A DNA stretch of 64,000 nucleotides, taken from positions 1,116,001 to 1,180,000 of the forward strand of contig NZ_JACVFB010000002.1 of the NCBI RefSeq assembly GCF_014529945.1, in the 5' to 3' direction. Numbering within the stretch: the first letter of the stretch is position 1; each line of letters starts with the position of its first letter. The translations under genes and the position numbers were made by a program. This stretch comes from Chitinophaga varians. GTDB lineage: Bacteria > Bacteroidota > Bacteroidia > Chitinophagales > Chitinophagaceae. Of this stretch, positions 52,856 through 60,754 are shown piece after piece. The notes under the pieces were generated by a model. It searched no databases. It saw only the letters and a list, made by a program, of their open reading frames with translations, and had not been told where the DNA came from.

Positions 52856-53449
52856 ATGCTAGAGCAATTAATGGAACTTGTTCGGGAACATGCACAGAGC
52901 ACTGTTGTCAATAATCCCGCTGTTCCCAATGAACAAAATGAAGCAGTGATCGGTGCTGCTACAGAATCTATTGCCAGCGGCCTGCAACAGGAACTGGCCA
53001 ATGGTAATACCGAAGGCGTATTGTCCTTACTGGGCGGCCAGTCAGCTACCGGCGCTACCCAGGACAATCCGGTGGTCGGTAATATCTCCAATAATTTTGT
53101 AGGTACGCTGCTCGAGAAATTTAATCTGGACAAAGGCGCTGCTACGCAATTGGCGGCCTCTCTGATCCCGACGGTACTGGGCTCTCTGGTGAACAAAACC
53201 AATGACCCGTCCAACAGTAGTTTCAACCTCAACAACATCTTCAGTTCACTGACTGGCGGCGCAGCCAATGGCATTGACCTGCAGGGCGTGCTGGGCAAAC
53301 TGTCCGGTGGCCTGGACAAAAACGGCGATGGTAAAGTAGATCTCAGCGATCTGACCAGCCTGTTTTCCAATGGCGCCAGTCAACAACAACAGGGCGGTAA
53401 TGATGCCGGCGGTGGTATCGGCGGAATGCTGAAGAACCTTTTGGGGTAG
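52856..53449 (+). CDS. DUF937/YidB-like protein
   Basis: 197 residues without a signal peptide or membrane segment. It is rich in Asn, Gly, Gln and Ser. Repeated helix-forming units (AVIGAATESIASGLQQELA, GNTEGVLSLLGG, LLEKFNLDKGAATQLAASLIPTVLGSLVNKT) match the DUF937/YidB style. An EF-hand/dockerin-like loop, DKNGDGKVDLSDL, lies near residues 155-170 and could bind calcium. The glycine-rich C-terminus ends GGMLKNLLG. The function is unknown. Confidence 0.8.
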   Translation: MLEQLMELVREHAQSTVVNNPAVPNEQNEAVIGAATESIASGLQQELANGNTEGVLSLLGGQSATGATQDNPVVGNISNNFVGTLLEKFNLDKGAATQLAASLIPTVLGSLVNKTNDPSNSSFNLNNIFSSLTGGAANGIDLQGVLGKLSGGLDKNGDGKVDLSDLTSLFSNGASQQQQGGNDAGGGIGGMLKNLLG

Positions 53450-53485
53450 TTGATTGTTCTCTCTCCGGATGTATTCATAACGGCA

Positions 53486-53545
53486 AAAACACAAGCACAT
53501 CGTATATAATTATTTGATTATAAATTGATTGCTTGTGTTTTTTTT
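53486..53545 (+). terminator. probable terminator after the DUF937-like gene
   Basis: AAAACACAAGC (53486-53496) pairs with GCTTGTGTTTT (53531-53541) around a long 34-base AT-rich loop, followed by more Ts. The long loop makes it less certain than the other terminators. Confidence 0.55.
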
Positions 53546-53606
53546 AATGTTTGTTCATATATAGATTTCAATTAGTTGTATACAATTAAATGAAACTGGC
53601 AAAGTA

Positions 53607-53635
53607 TTTGTTTCCCACTTTTCGACTTACATTTG
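53607..53635 (+). promoter_or_regulatory. promoter of the OmpA-family gene
   Basis: TTTG (53607-53610), a 17-base spacer and TACATTTG (53628-53635), both full matches to the Bacteroidota -33/-7 pattern. It lies 46 bases before the ATG at 53682. Confidence 0.6.
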
Positions 53636-53681
53636 TCATCCTGAAATATATATAATAACCTTCATGTTTAAAATTACTAAG

Positions 53682-54362
53682 ATGAAAAGACTCAATGTTC
53701 TGGTAGCCCTGGTTTTATCAGTAACCATGTTGTTTAGCTGTAGCACCTGGCAGAGCATGGACAATACTAAAAAAGGCGCTGCGATTGGTGTAGGCGGCGG
53801 AGCTGCTGCTGGCGCCATTATCGGTAAAGCAGCCGGCAATACAGCCTTAGGTGCTATTATTGGTGCCGCTCTTGGTGGTGCTGGTGGTGCGCTGATCGGT
53901 AAGAAAATGGATAAGCAGGCACAGGAAATCAAAAATGAAGTGCCGAATGCTACGGTTGAACGGGTGGATGAAGGTATTAACGTAACATTTGACGCAGGCG
54001 TACTGTTTGGTTTCGATAAATCTGACCTGTCTCCTGCTTCACAGGAAAGCATTCAGCAACTGGCTAAAATCCTGAATAAGTACCCTGATACTTATGTACG
54101 TGTGGAAGGTCACACTGACGACAGAGGTACAGATGCTTACAACATGGGCCTGTCTGAAAGAAGGACCAACACTGTGGTAAACTATCTGAAGGGCCAGGGT
54201 GTTGCTGCCAACCGTATCCAGGGTTTCTGGTATGGTAAGAGCCAGCCTAAAGTACCAAACGATACAGATGCTAACCGCGCTAAAAACCGTCGTGTGGAGT
54301 TCTCCATCTTTGCGAACGACAAGATGAAACAAGACGCTAAGAGAGAAGCTGGTCAGCAATAA
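53682..54362 (+). CDS. OmpA-family peptidoglycan-binding lipoprotein
   Basis: About 226 residues from the ATG at 53682, which starts a regular lipoprotein signal (MKRLNVLVALVLSVTMLFSCSTW); an ATG at 53664 is in frame. A Gly/Ala-rich segment at about 37-80 (GVGGGAAAGAIIGKAAGNTALGAIIGAALGGAGGALIG) is a glycine zipper of the kind seen in YMGG/SlyB-like proteins. The C-terminal ~110 residues are an OmpA domain (FGFDKSDLSPASQESIQQLA, VEGHTDDRGTDAYNMGLSERRTNTVVNYL, RAKNRRVEFSI). It should tie the outer membrane to peptidoglycan. It is a single gene with its own promoter and terminator. Confidence 0.93.
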   Translation: MKRLNVLVALVLSVTMLFSCSTWQSMDNTKKGAAIGVGGGAAAGAIIGKAAGNTALGAIIGAALGGAGGALIGKKMDKQAQEIKNEVPNATVERVDEGINVTFDAGVLFGFDKSDLSPASQESIQQLAKILNKYPDTYVRVEGHTDDRGTDAYNMGLSERRTNTVVNYLKGQGVAANRIQGFWYGKSQPKVPNDTDANRAKNRRVEFSIFANDKMKQDAKREAGQQ

Positions 54363-54402
54363 AGATATTCAAGAGACATATTTCTCATAAGCAGATATAC
54401 AT

Positions 54403-54431
54403 TCCCCCCTGGTTCCAGGGGGGATTTTTTT
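54403..54431 (+). terminator. terminator of the OmpA-family gene
   Basis: TCCCCCCTGG / CCAGGGGGGA, 10-bp perfect arms with a minimal loop, then seven Ts. It runs up to the end of the convergent VanZ-like gene. Confidence 0.9.
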
Positions 54432-54819
54432 ATTTAGACTGTCTCAAAAACAGATAGCGGAAGAGTTTAAAGACAAATACACCGGCAATGGCACCCAGCG
54501 TATCAGCGGCTACATCGTACATATCAAAGCTGCGCCCGATGGCCCAGTATTTCTGGATCACCTCAATCAAAAATCCATACACCGCCGCCAGTACCACAAA
54601 GAGGAACAACGTGCGGGACGATAACTGTTTGCGTTGCCAGTATACCCCGAGGCTCAGAAAAAAAACAATGCCACCGAAGAGGCAGAAGTGAACGAACTTA
54701 TCGAAATGTACTTTTTCGAAAAAAGAGTTGGAGGGGATATCCTTACCGGGAAGGGTACAAACTATCAGGATCAGTATGATCCAGGCGGTGGCCGGAATAT
54801 AATATTTCCAGATTTTCAT
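54430..54819 (-). CDS. VanZ-family membrane protein
   Basis: 129 residues with four membrane segments: about 6-24, 45-60, 71-92 and 105-123. The motifs KFVHFCLFGGIVFF, YGFLIEVIQKY and FDMYDVAADTLGAIAGVF are those of VanZ-like proteins. In enterococci VanZ confers low teicoplanin resistance, but most bacterial homologues have no known role, so resistance should not be inferred. It lies downstream of gcvH on the same strand but behind gcvH's terminator. Confidence 0.9.
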   Translation of the reverse strand: MKIWKYYIPATAWIILILIVCTLPGKDIPSNSFFEKVHFDKFVHFCLFGGIVFFLSLGVYWQRKQLSSRTLFLFVVLAAVYGFLIEVIQKYWAIGRSFDMYDVAADTLGAIAGVFVFKLFRYLFLRQSK

Positions 54820-54846
54820 GATCCGGTAAATCGATTAACGTGATTC

Positions 54847-54892
54847 AAAAAAAAGACAACAGGGCCGCTGAACGCGCATCCTGTTGTCTTTT
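54847..54892 (-). terminator. terminator of gcvH
   Basis: AAAAGACAACAGG / CCTGTTGTCTTTT, 13-bp perfect arms with a 16-base loop. Read on the minus strand it ends in eight or more Ts, 26 bases past the gcvH stop. Confidence 0.88.
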
Positions 54893-54917
54893 CTATCTAA
54901 AATATCAGTTGGCGTAA

Positions 54918-55298
54918 TTATTCAGCAACCAGTGCTTTGTATTGATCTGCAGTCAGCAGCGCATTAACGTCAGCAGGGTTCTTAACGGTCATTTTAACCA
55001 TCCAGCCCTCGCCATATGGATCGGAGTTTACCAGTTCAGGTTCGCTTTCCAGGTCAGCGTTGACGCTGTCGATTTTGCCGGCAACGGGCAGGAACAGGTC
55101 AGAAACAGTTTTTACTGCTTCTACGGTACCAAATACTTCTTCGGCCTCTAAAGTCTTACCTACTGTAGGAATATCAACAAACACGATATCGCCCAATTCG
55201 CGTTGAGCAAACTCGGTAATGCCGACTGTAGCAATGTTACCTTCTAATAAAACCCATTCGTGATCCTTGGTGTAACGCAGGTTTGACGGAAAATTCAT
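54918..55298 (-). CDS. gcvH: glycine cleavage system H protein
   Basis: 126 residues, normal length. The H protein carries the aminomethyl group between the P, T and L subunits on a lipoyl-lysine. The lipoylated Lys is K63 in [18 protein letters not shown]. The N-terminal [36 protein letters not shown] and C-terminal [11 protein letters not shown] complete the hammerhead fold. The other gcv genes are not in this window. It lies 84 bp after the cyclophilin gene and has a strong terminator. Confidence 0.97.
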   Translation of the reverse strand: MNFPSNLRYTKDHEWVLLEGNIATVGITEFAQRELGDIVFVDIPTVGKTLEAEEVFGTVEAVKTVSDLFLPVAGKIDSVNADLESEPELVNSDPYGEGWMVKMTVKNPADVNALLTADQYKALVAE

Positions 55299-55358
55299 AA
55301 TTAGTTTGGTTTTGAGCCGTAAAAATACTGAATCCTTCAGAGATTTACGGATTTTTTG

Positions 55359-55370
55359 ATTTTGATATTT
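55359..55370. repeat. AT-rich repeat word ATTTTGATATTT
   Basis: This 12-mer, or its complement AAATATCAAAAT, also occurs at 33359-33370, 48979-48990 and 49065-49076. Here it lies 12 bases past the cyclophilin gene's stop codon. Confidence 0.6.
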
Positions 55371-55382
55371 AGCTGATTTTTT

Positions 55383-56045
55383 TTAGAAGAAAAGCCATTT
55401 TTTGATGACCCGTATCTTCATGGGAACATTCTCCAGTGGCCTGTTAAGACTGTCGGTCTTCACGGCGGCGATTTTATCGATCACCTCCATGCCTTTAATA
55501 ACCTGGCCAAATACCGTATAGTTTTGGTCAAGATGTGGTGAGCCTCCTTCTGTTTTGTATATCTCTCTTTGGTCTACCGGGATTTTGCGGCCGCCCAGTC
55601 TTGTTTTCTCCAGTTTGTCCAGTTCTTCATCGTTGAACACTTTGCCCTGTACAATATAGAACTGGCATCCGGAAGAGGACTTCGTGGGATTATCGTCACG
55701 AGCCGCTGCCAGCGCTCCTTTGCGGTGGAACAGGTCCAGCTGAAACTCTGGCGGGATGGTGTATCCTACATCGCCTTCGCCGAGGGGCGCGCCGGGTTTG
55801 GCACGTTTGGAGTCCGGATCACCACCCTGAATCATAAACTTTTTGATGACACGGTGAAACAGCGTGCTATCATAGAAATGTTTTCTGCTCAGCTTCAGGA
55901 AATTGTCCCGGTGTTTGGGCGTTTGGTCGCAAAGGCGTATCACCATGGTGCCGTAGGGCGTGATCACTTTTACTTTCCTGTTTTTGGCCATGGTCATAGT
56001 GGTGATGGCCATCAATAAGGTACAAAGGAGTATTATTTTTTTCAT
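55383..56045 (-). CDS. peptidyl-prolyl cis-trans isomerase, cyclophilin type
   Basis: 220 residues with a signal peptide (MKKIILLCTLLMAITTMTMA), so it acts in the periplasm. The cyclophilin core is clear: YDSTLFHRVIKKFMIQGGDP (the catalytic Arg-containing FHRVI.FMIQGG block), KGALAAARDDNPTKSSSGCQFYI and YTVFGQVIKGMEVIDKI. Insertions between strands make it longer than E. coli PpiA. It assists folding of exported proteins. The 112-aa gene upstream ends 9 bp before it, so the two form an operon. Confidence 0.95.
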   Translation of the reverse strand: MKKIILLCTLLMAITTMTMAKNRKVKVITPYGTMVIRLCDQTPKHRDNFLKLSRKHFYDSTLFHRVIKKFMIQGGDPDSKRAKPGAPLGEGDVGYTIPPEFQLDLFHRKGALAAARDDNPTKSSSGCQFYIVQGKVFNDEELDKLEKTRLGGRKIPVDQREIYKTEGGSPHLDQNYTVFGQVIKGMEVIDKIAAVKTDSLNRPLENVPMKIRVIKKWLFF

Positions 56046-56054
56046 ACCGGTGGA

Positions 56055-56393
56055 TTATGCTTCCTCTTCATCAGAGAAATACTCAATGATATGTTCTTTC
56101 AGAAAGGCTTCCTGTTCTTCCAGGTTAAATTTAGGGACGGGCTGCAGTTCTTTGAAATGAGGCCATCCGTCTTTATCATAGCCATCCATTTCATAGTACC
56201 CGCTTTTACTGAGCAGGGTACAAACAGCCACGTGCATCAGGTCCTGTTTCTGCTCTTTCGTGTATTTCTTCTTCAGATGATTGATTTCATTGACGCCGAT
56301 GAGGAACAGAATAGCCTCCATATTGGGCTTTTTTCCGAACCTGGCCGTCAGCATATCTTCTACGGGTTTCCACCGCTTCTCAAGATCTTCCAT
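56055..56393 (-). CDS. uncharacterised conserved-looking 112-aa protein
   Basis: 112 residues, no signal or membrane segment. I do not recognise a named domain. It begins with a helical, charged region (KRWKPVEDMLTARFGKKPNMEAILFLIGVNEI), has a second helix pair (KEQKQDLMHVAVCTLLSKSGYYEM) and a closing acidic tail (EHIIEYFSDEEEA). DGYDKDGWPHFKELQPVP looks like a conserved loop. It is cotranscribed with the cyclophilin gene 9 bp downstream, which is the only hint of function. A -7-like box is at 56448-56455. Confidence 0.75.
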   Translation of the reverse strand: MEDLEKRWKPVEDMLTARFGKKPNMEAILFLIGVNEINHLKKKYTKEQKQDLMHVAVCTLLSKSGYYEMDGYDKDGWPHFKELQPVPKFNLEEQEAFLKEHIIEYFSDEEEA

Positions 56394-56447
56394 GATATTG
56401 CCTTTTTTTGGGTCAGTGTTTGCTTGTTAAGTGGCTCATAGCCACGG

Positions 56448-56455
56448 CAAATGTA
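56448..56455 (-). promoter_or_regulatory. candidate -7 box for the 112-aa gene and cyclophilin operon
   Basis: TACATTTG on the minus strand, a full match, about 55 bases before the ATG at 56393. No clear -33 element. Confidence 0.4.
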
Positions 56456-56642
56456 CGTTATACGGAAAAATATTATATAAATATGCGGGAGCTTTCTTAA
56501 TTTGGGCATCCCCGTTAGGCTGATTGACATGGGAATGAGCCACTGTGGCAAGTTTAACAGCACTTTAACGGCCATTTCACATATTGATAAGTTTTATTTG
56601 ACAAGAGAATGTTTATTTTAGCACACTTGAAAAACTAACAGC

Positions 56643-57644
56643 ATGGAAAATACATCGTCCGATATCCGGCAACTGAATGAAAAAATTCACCAGGCCAGCG
56701 CTTTTGTGGACCTCCTGAACATGGAGCTGGGCAAGGTAATTGTGGGGCAGCGTTATATGGTGGAAAGATTGCTCATCGGCTTGCTGGCACAGGGGCACGT
56801 ATTACTGGAAGGTGTACCCGGCCTGGCAAAAACCTTGTCTATCAAATCGCTGTCATCAGCCATTAATGCTAAGTTCAGCCGTATCCAGTTTACGCCCGAC
56901 CTGTTACCGGCGGACGTAGTGGGCACCATGATCTACAACCAGCAAAAGAACGAGTTTGTAGTACGTAAAGGGCCTATTTTCGCCAACTTTATCCTGGCGG
57001 ACGAGATCAACCGTGCCCCGGCGAAGGTACAGAGCGCCCTGCTGGAAGCCATGCAGGAAAGACAGATCACCATCGGTGACAATACTTTCAAACTGGACGA
57101 TCCCTTCCTGGTACTGGCCACTCAGAACCCGATAGAACAGGAAGGTACCTATACCCTGCCGGAAGCGCAGGTAGACCGTTTCATGCTGAAAGTGGTGATC
57201 GGCTACCCTACCAAGGAAGAAGAAAGACACATCATTCGTCAGAACCTGAACCCGGAAGCTTCGGCTCCTATCCGTGCGGTCATACAGCCGGCGGATATCC
57301 TGGAAGCACGTAAGCTGGTACGGGAAGTGTACATGGACGAGAAGATCGAAAAATATATTATCGATATCGTATTCGCTACCCGTAATCCGGAAGAATACAA
57401 ACTGCAGAAGCTGAAGCCACTCATCTCCTATGGTGGTTCTCCAAGGGCCAGCATCAACCTGGCGCTGGCGGCCAAAGCTTATGCCTTTATGAAACGCAGA
57501 GGATATGTGATCCCGGAAGACGTACGCAGCATCTGTTTCGACGTCATGCGCCACCGTGTGGGCCTCACCTATGAAGCAGAAGCTGAAAACGTGACCAGCG
57601 AAAACATCCTCAGCGAAATTCTCAATGCCGTAGAAGTGCCATAA
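56643..57644 (+). CDS. MoxR-family AAA+ ATPase
   Basis: 333 residues. Walker A is GVPGLAKTLS, Walker B FILADEINRAP, and sensor-region ATQNPIEQEGTYTLPEAQVDRF is typical of MoxR. The C-terminal lid (ISYGGSPRASINLALAAKAYAFMKRRGYVIPEDV) is complete. MoxR ATPases act as chaperones for VWA-domain partners and metal-centre assembly; the partners are probably the DUF58 and BatA proteins encoded downstream. The DUF58 gene starts 9 bp after its stop. Confidence 0.96.
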   Translation: MENTSSDIRQLNEKIHQASAFVDLLNMELGKVIVGQRYMVERLLIGLLAQGHVLLEGVPGLAKTLSIKSLSSAINAKFSRIQFTPDLLPADVVGTMIYNQQKNEFVVRKGPIFANFILADEINRAPAKVQSALLEAMQERQITIGDNTFKLDDPFLVLATQNPIEQEGTYTLPEAQVDRFMLKVVIGYPTKEEERHIIRQNLNPEASAPIRAVIQPADILEARKLVREVYMDEKIEKYIIDIVFATRNPEEYKLQKLKPLISYGGSPRASINLALAAKAYAFMKRRGYVIPEDVRSICFDVMRHRVGLTYEAEAENVTSENILSEILNAVEVP

Positions 57645-57653
57645 TCGTTTATC

Positions 57654-58523
57654 ATGTTGGACACTGCCGAAATACTCAAAAAGGTAAGACAGATAGAAAT
57701 CAAGACCAAAGGTCTTACCAACCACATCTTTGCAGGCGAATACCATAGCGCTTTCAAAGGGCGTGGCATGTCGTTCAGCGAGGTGAGGGATTATCACTTT
57801 GGGGACGACGTACGGTCTATCGACTGGAACGTGACAGCACGTTTCAACCACCCGTTTGTGAAGATTTTTGAAGAAGAAAGAGAGCTGACGGTAATGCTGC
57901 TGGTAGATATGAGCGAAAGCTCCTCCTTCGGCACCCAGAAGCGCGATAAACGGGACCTGATCACCGAGCTGTGCGCCGTACTGGCTTTTTCGGCTATCAA
58001 AAATAATGATAAGGTAGGCGTTATCTTCTTCAGCGATGGGATGGAAAAATATATCCCGCCTAAAAAAGGTAAATCACATATCCTGTTCATTATCCGTGAG
58101 CTGTTATCGTTCACGCCTAAACGAAAAGGTACCAATATCAAGGAAACGCTCCGCTTCTTTAACAATGCCGCCAAAAAACGCAGCATTGTATTTATGCTGA
58201 GCGACTTCCTGTCCGGTGAATATCAGGATGCCCTCAATATTGCCGCCAAAAGGCATGATATGGTGGGTATTCAGGTATATGACCAGCGCGACCGGGAGCT
58301 GCCTCCCGTTGGACTTATTCAGGTGGCCGATGCCGAAACCGGTGCTACCCAGTGGCTGGATACCGCTGACCGCCGGGTAAGGCAATATTATGAACACCAG
58401 TTTGCACAACATGCGCAATATTGCAAAAATGCCTTTATGAAAAGCGGCGCAGAGCTGATGACTATCCGTACCGATGAAGACTATGTAAAAGCTTTGCAGA
58501 CATTTTTCCTGAACAGGGCGTAA
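57654..58523 (+). CDS. DUF58 domain-containing protein
   Basis: 289 residues. The DUF58 signature GRGMSFSEVRDYHFGDDVRSIDWNVTARF is at about residues 35-65. A VWA-like fold follows (TVMLLVDMSESSSFGTQ, a DxSxS MIDAS-type site; SIVFMLSDFLSG). It lacks the N-terminal membrane segments found in many DUF58 proteins and so is probably cytoplasmic. It almost always accompanies MoxR ATPases, as here. The next gene begins 25 bp later. Confidence 0.95.
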   Translation: MLDTAEILKKVRQIEIKTKGLTNHIFAGEYHSAFKGRGMSFSEVRDYHFGDDVRSIDWNVTARFNHPFVKIFEEERELTVMLLVDMSESSSFGTQKRDKRDLITELCAVLAFSAIKNNDKVGVIFFSDGMEKYIPPKKGKSHILFIIRELLSFTPKRKGTNIKETLRFFNNAAKKRSIVFMLSDFLSGEYQDALNIAAKRHDMVGIQVYDQRDRELPPVGLIQVADAETGATQWLDTADRRVRQYYEHQFAQHAQYCKNAFMKSGAELMTIRTDEDYVKALQTFFLNRA

Positions 58524-58548
58524 GTTATTAAGGAGAGCAAATTCAGAC

Positions 58549-59556
58549 ATGTATAAACAGCAAGTGATAAGACGTATACTTTTATCTTTCTTTATTGGGT
58601 TGTTGTTCCCACTCGGCCTGCTGGCGCAAAATACCCTCGAAGTGACCGCCAGGGCTGACAGCAGCAGCATCCGGATTGGTGAACAGGTGAAACTGCACCT
58701 GAAGGCCACCGTGCCGGCAGCTGTTTTCAACAAGCCCGAATTCAGGCTGCTGTTACCTGTTGTGCCGGACTCTATGGACCATTTTGAAGTGGTAACCCGC
58801 TCCAATCCGGACACCCTGACACAGCAGGACATGAAGGTGCTGCAACAAACGCTCACCATCACCAGCTTTGACTCCGGCCACTGGGAGTTTCCTCCCCTGA
58901 AATTTGAAGTATACGGCGCTACCGGCGCCAACAGCGTAGACACCTTGTTCAGCCAACCGCTGGCCTTCGATGTCAATACCGTTGCGGTAGATACCACCAA
59001 AGCATTTAAACCCATCAAGACAGTACAGGCAGTTCCCTGGAACATCTGGGATTACTGGCCATATATGGCCGGCGGCGGTGCAATAGTGTTGATAGCACTG
59101 GGGCTGTGGCTGTATTTCCGCAAACGCCCGGAAAAGAAGCCGGTGGAAAAACTGCCGCTGGTAACACCTTACGACCTGGCCAGACAGCAGCTGAAATCAC
59201 TCAAAGAAGAACAGCTGTGGCAGCAAGGCGACATCAAACAGTATTATACCCGATTGACAGATATTTTGCGTACCTATTTTGAGCACCAGTTTGGTATTGC
59301 AGCGTTGGAACAGACATCAGAAGAGCTGTTGAAGAATATCAAGCCGGTGACCAAATTGAACCAGCAACGGGATAAATTACGCTCCCTGCTGGCCATTGCG
59401 GACCTTGCCAAATTTGCCAAATTACAGCCTACAGCAGATGAGCATGTAGACTGTATGGTCAAAGCGGAAGAGATCCTGGAATGGACAAGGCCTAAAGAGG
59501 AGCCAGCCGCGCAAACGCCCGGTGCTCCGGATGAGAAGCCACAAACAGGCGCGTAA
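58549..59556 (+). CDS. BatD-like exported membrane protein
   Basis: 335 residues. A signal peptide (LLSFFIGLLFPLGLLAQN) is followed by a ~130-residue beta-rich periplasmic domain (LEVTARADSSSIRIGEQVKLHLKATV, WEFPPLKFEVYG). One membrane helix comes at about 166-184 (YMAGGGAIVLIALGLWLYF), then a helical cytoplasmic tail (LKSLKEEQLWQQGDIKQYYTRLTDILRTYFEHQFGI) of the kind found at the end of BatD/DUF4381-type proteins. It is much shorter than classical BatD. It sits between the DUF58 gene and batA and should be part of the same complex. Confidence 0.82.
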   Translation: MYKQQVIRRILLSFFIGLLFPLGLLAQNTLEVTARADSSSIRIGEQVKLHLKATVPAAVFNKPEFRLLLPVVPDSMDHFEVVTRSNPDTLTQQDMKVLQQTLTITSFDSGHWEFPPLKFEVYGATGANSVDTLFSQPLAFDVNTVAVDTTKAFKPIKTVQAVPWNIWDYWPYMAGGGAIVLIALGLWLYFRKRPEKKPVEKLPLVTPYDLARQQLKSLKEEQLWQQGDIKQYYTRLTDILRTYFEHQFGIAALEQTSEELLKNIKPVTKLNQQRDKLRSLLAIADLAKFAKLQPTADEHVDCMVKAEEILEWTRPKEEPAAQTPGAPDEKPQTGA

Positions 59557-59581
59557 TTAGTCATTTAACTGAATTTAAGTA

Positions 59582-60592
59582 ATGGATTTTTCAGCGTGGA
59601 AAAATATTGAATTTGCCCATCCGGTTTTCTTCTGGCTTTTATTGCTGATACCGGTGATGATATACTGGCGCATTGCCCGGCGGAAAAAGTCGCAGGGTGT
59701 GATGAAGGTATCGTCCGTGGCTGGTCTCAGAGGACTGCCAGTATCCTGGAAGGTGCGTTTCCGGCCGGTATTGCTGGCCCTGCGCATTTTGGCCTATGCC
59801 GCCCTGGTAACAGCGCTGGCCCGGCCGCAGACATCCAATACTTCTGAAAACATCGACAGTGAAGGGATTGACATTGTCATGGCGATCGATATATCCGGGA
59901 GTATGCTCGCGGAAGACCTACAGCCCAATAGGATGGAAGCCGCTAAAAAAGTGGCGATGGACTTCGTGGACAGGCGCATCAGCGACCGTATCGGCCTGGT
60001 CGTGTTCTCCGGTGAAAGCTTCACCCAATGCCCGATCACAACAGATCACGCTGTGTTGAAAAATCAGATCATGCAGGTGAAAAGCGGCATGTTGCAGGAC
60101 GGTACCGCCATCGGTATGGGCCTCGCTACCTCCGTGGACCGTCTGCGTAACAGTCATGCTAAAAGCAAGGTGATCATCCTGCTGACAGACGGTGTGAACA
60201 ACACTGGTCTCGTAGATCCGCTTACCGCGCTGGAAATAGCCAAGGCCTTCAAAATAAGGGTATACACCATTGGTGTGGGAACACAGGGCAAAGCGCCTTT
60301 CCCGATGCCGATGGCCGACGGCAGCGTACAGATGGTGATGCAGGACGTGCAGATCGATGAACCGCTGATGAAGAAGATCTCCAAAGAGACCGGCGGGAAG
60401 TACTTCCGGGCCACCAATACCACCGATCTGAAAAACATCTATGCAGAAATTGATCAACTGGAAAAAACCAAAGTAGAAATCACCTCCTATAAACGATATG
60501 CAGAGCATTTCTTCCCGCTGGCGATGCTGGCGCTGGCATGTATACTGCTGGAGGTAGTACTGCGTTATTCTGTATTCAGAAGCTTACCATAA
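59582..60592 (+). CDS. VWA-domain membrane protein, BatA-like
   Basis: 336 residues. Two N-terminal membrane helices (about 14-28 and 62-80) are followed by a VWA domain with a complete MIDAS start D103-x-S105-x-S107 (AIDISGSM) and IILLTDGVNNTG. A third membrane helix lies near the C-terminus (FFPLAMLALACILLEVVL). This is the BatA layout, first linked to aerotolerance in Bacteroides. batB, a TPR batC and full-length batD do not follow; instead a repeat element begins at the base after the stop codon. Confidence 0.93.
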   Translation: MDFSAWKNIEFAHPVFFWLLLLIPVMIYWRIARRKKSQGVMKVSSVAGLRGLPVSWKVRFRPVLLALRILAYAALVTALARPQTSNTSENIDSEGIDIVMAIDISGSMLAEDLQPNRMEAAKKVAMDFVDRRISDRIGLVVFSGESFTQCPITTDHAVLKNQIMQVKSGMLQDGTAIGMGLATSVDRLRNSHAKSKVIILLTDGVNNTGLVDPLTALEIAKAFKIRVYTIGVGTQGKAPFPMPMADGSVQMVMQDVQIDEPLMKKISKETGGKYFRATNTTDLKNIYAEIDQLEKTKVEITSYKRYAEHFFPLAMLALACILLEVVLRYSVFRSLP

Positions 60593-60717
60593 TCACGCAA
60601 AGGTGAAGAGTGAGCAAAGAAGCAAAGGGCTTGGGTTTTAGTAATGAAAAGAGATTAAAGAGAGCAAAGGGCAAAGGAATAGCTTTGTTTCTTTGCTCTC
60701 TTTTTAGCTTTGCGTGG
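60593..60717. repeat. TCACGCAAAG-bounded intergenic element, copy 4
   Basis: 125 bp opening with TCACGCAAAG on the base after the batA stop and closing with CTTTGCGTGG (one mismatch). The inner perfect arms AAAGAGAGCAAAG (60657-60669) and CTTTGCTCTCTTT (60691-60703) form a hairpin. Its right end TAGCTTTGCG matches that of copy 2 exactly and gives a -7 box for rsgA. Confidence 0.8.
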
Positions 60718-60733
60718 AAAACAGTTACCTTTG
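60684..60733 (+). promoter_or_regulatory. candidate promoter(s) for rsgA at the repeat's right end
   Basis: TTTG (60684-60687), a 17-base spacer and TAGCTTTG (60705-60712), all inside repeat copy 4. A second full -7 match, TACCTTTG, lies at 60726-60733, without a good -33 partner. The rsgA start is at 60755, 21 bases past the second box. Confidence 0.5.
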
Positions 60734-60754
60734 GGGATATAAATTTCCGGACTA

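Noticed and set aside
52657..52914. 85-codon frame inside the large palindrome
   Set aside because: The coding appearance comes from repeated CTTTGCGC words; it overlaps the start of the DUF937-like gene in another frame.
54430..54819. VanZ similarity as a glycopeptide-resistance gene
   Set aside because: VanZ-like proteins are widespread without any resistance role and no van genes are nearby.
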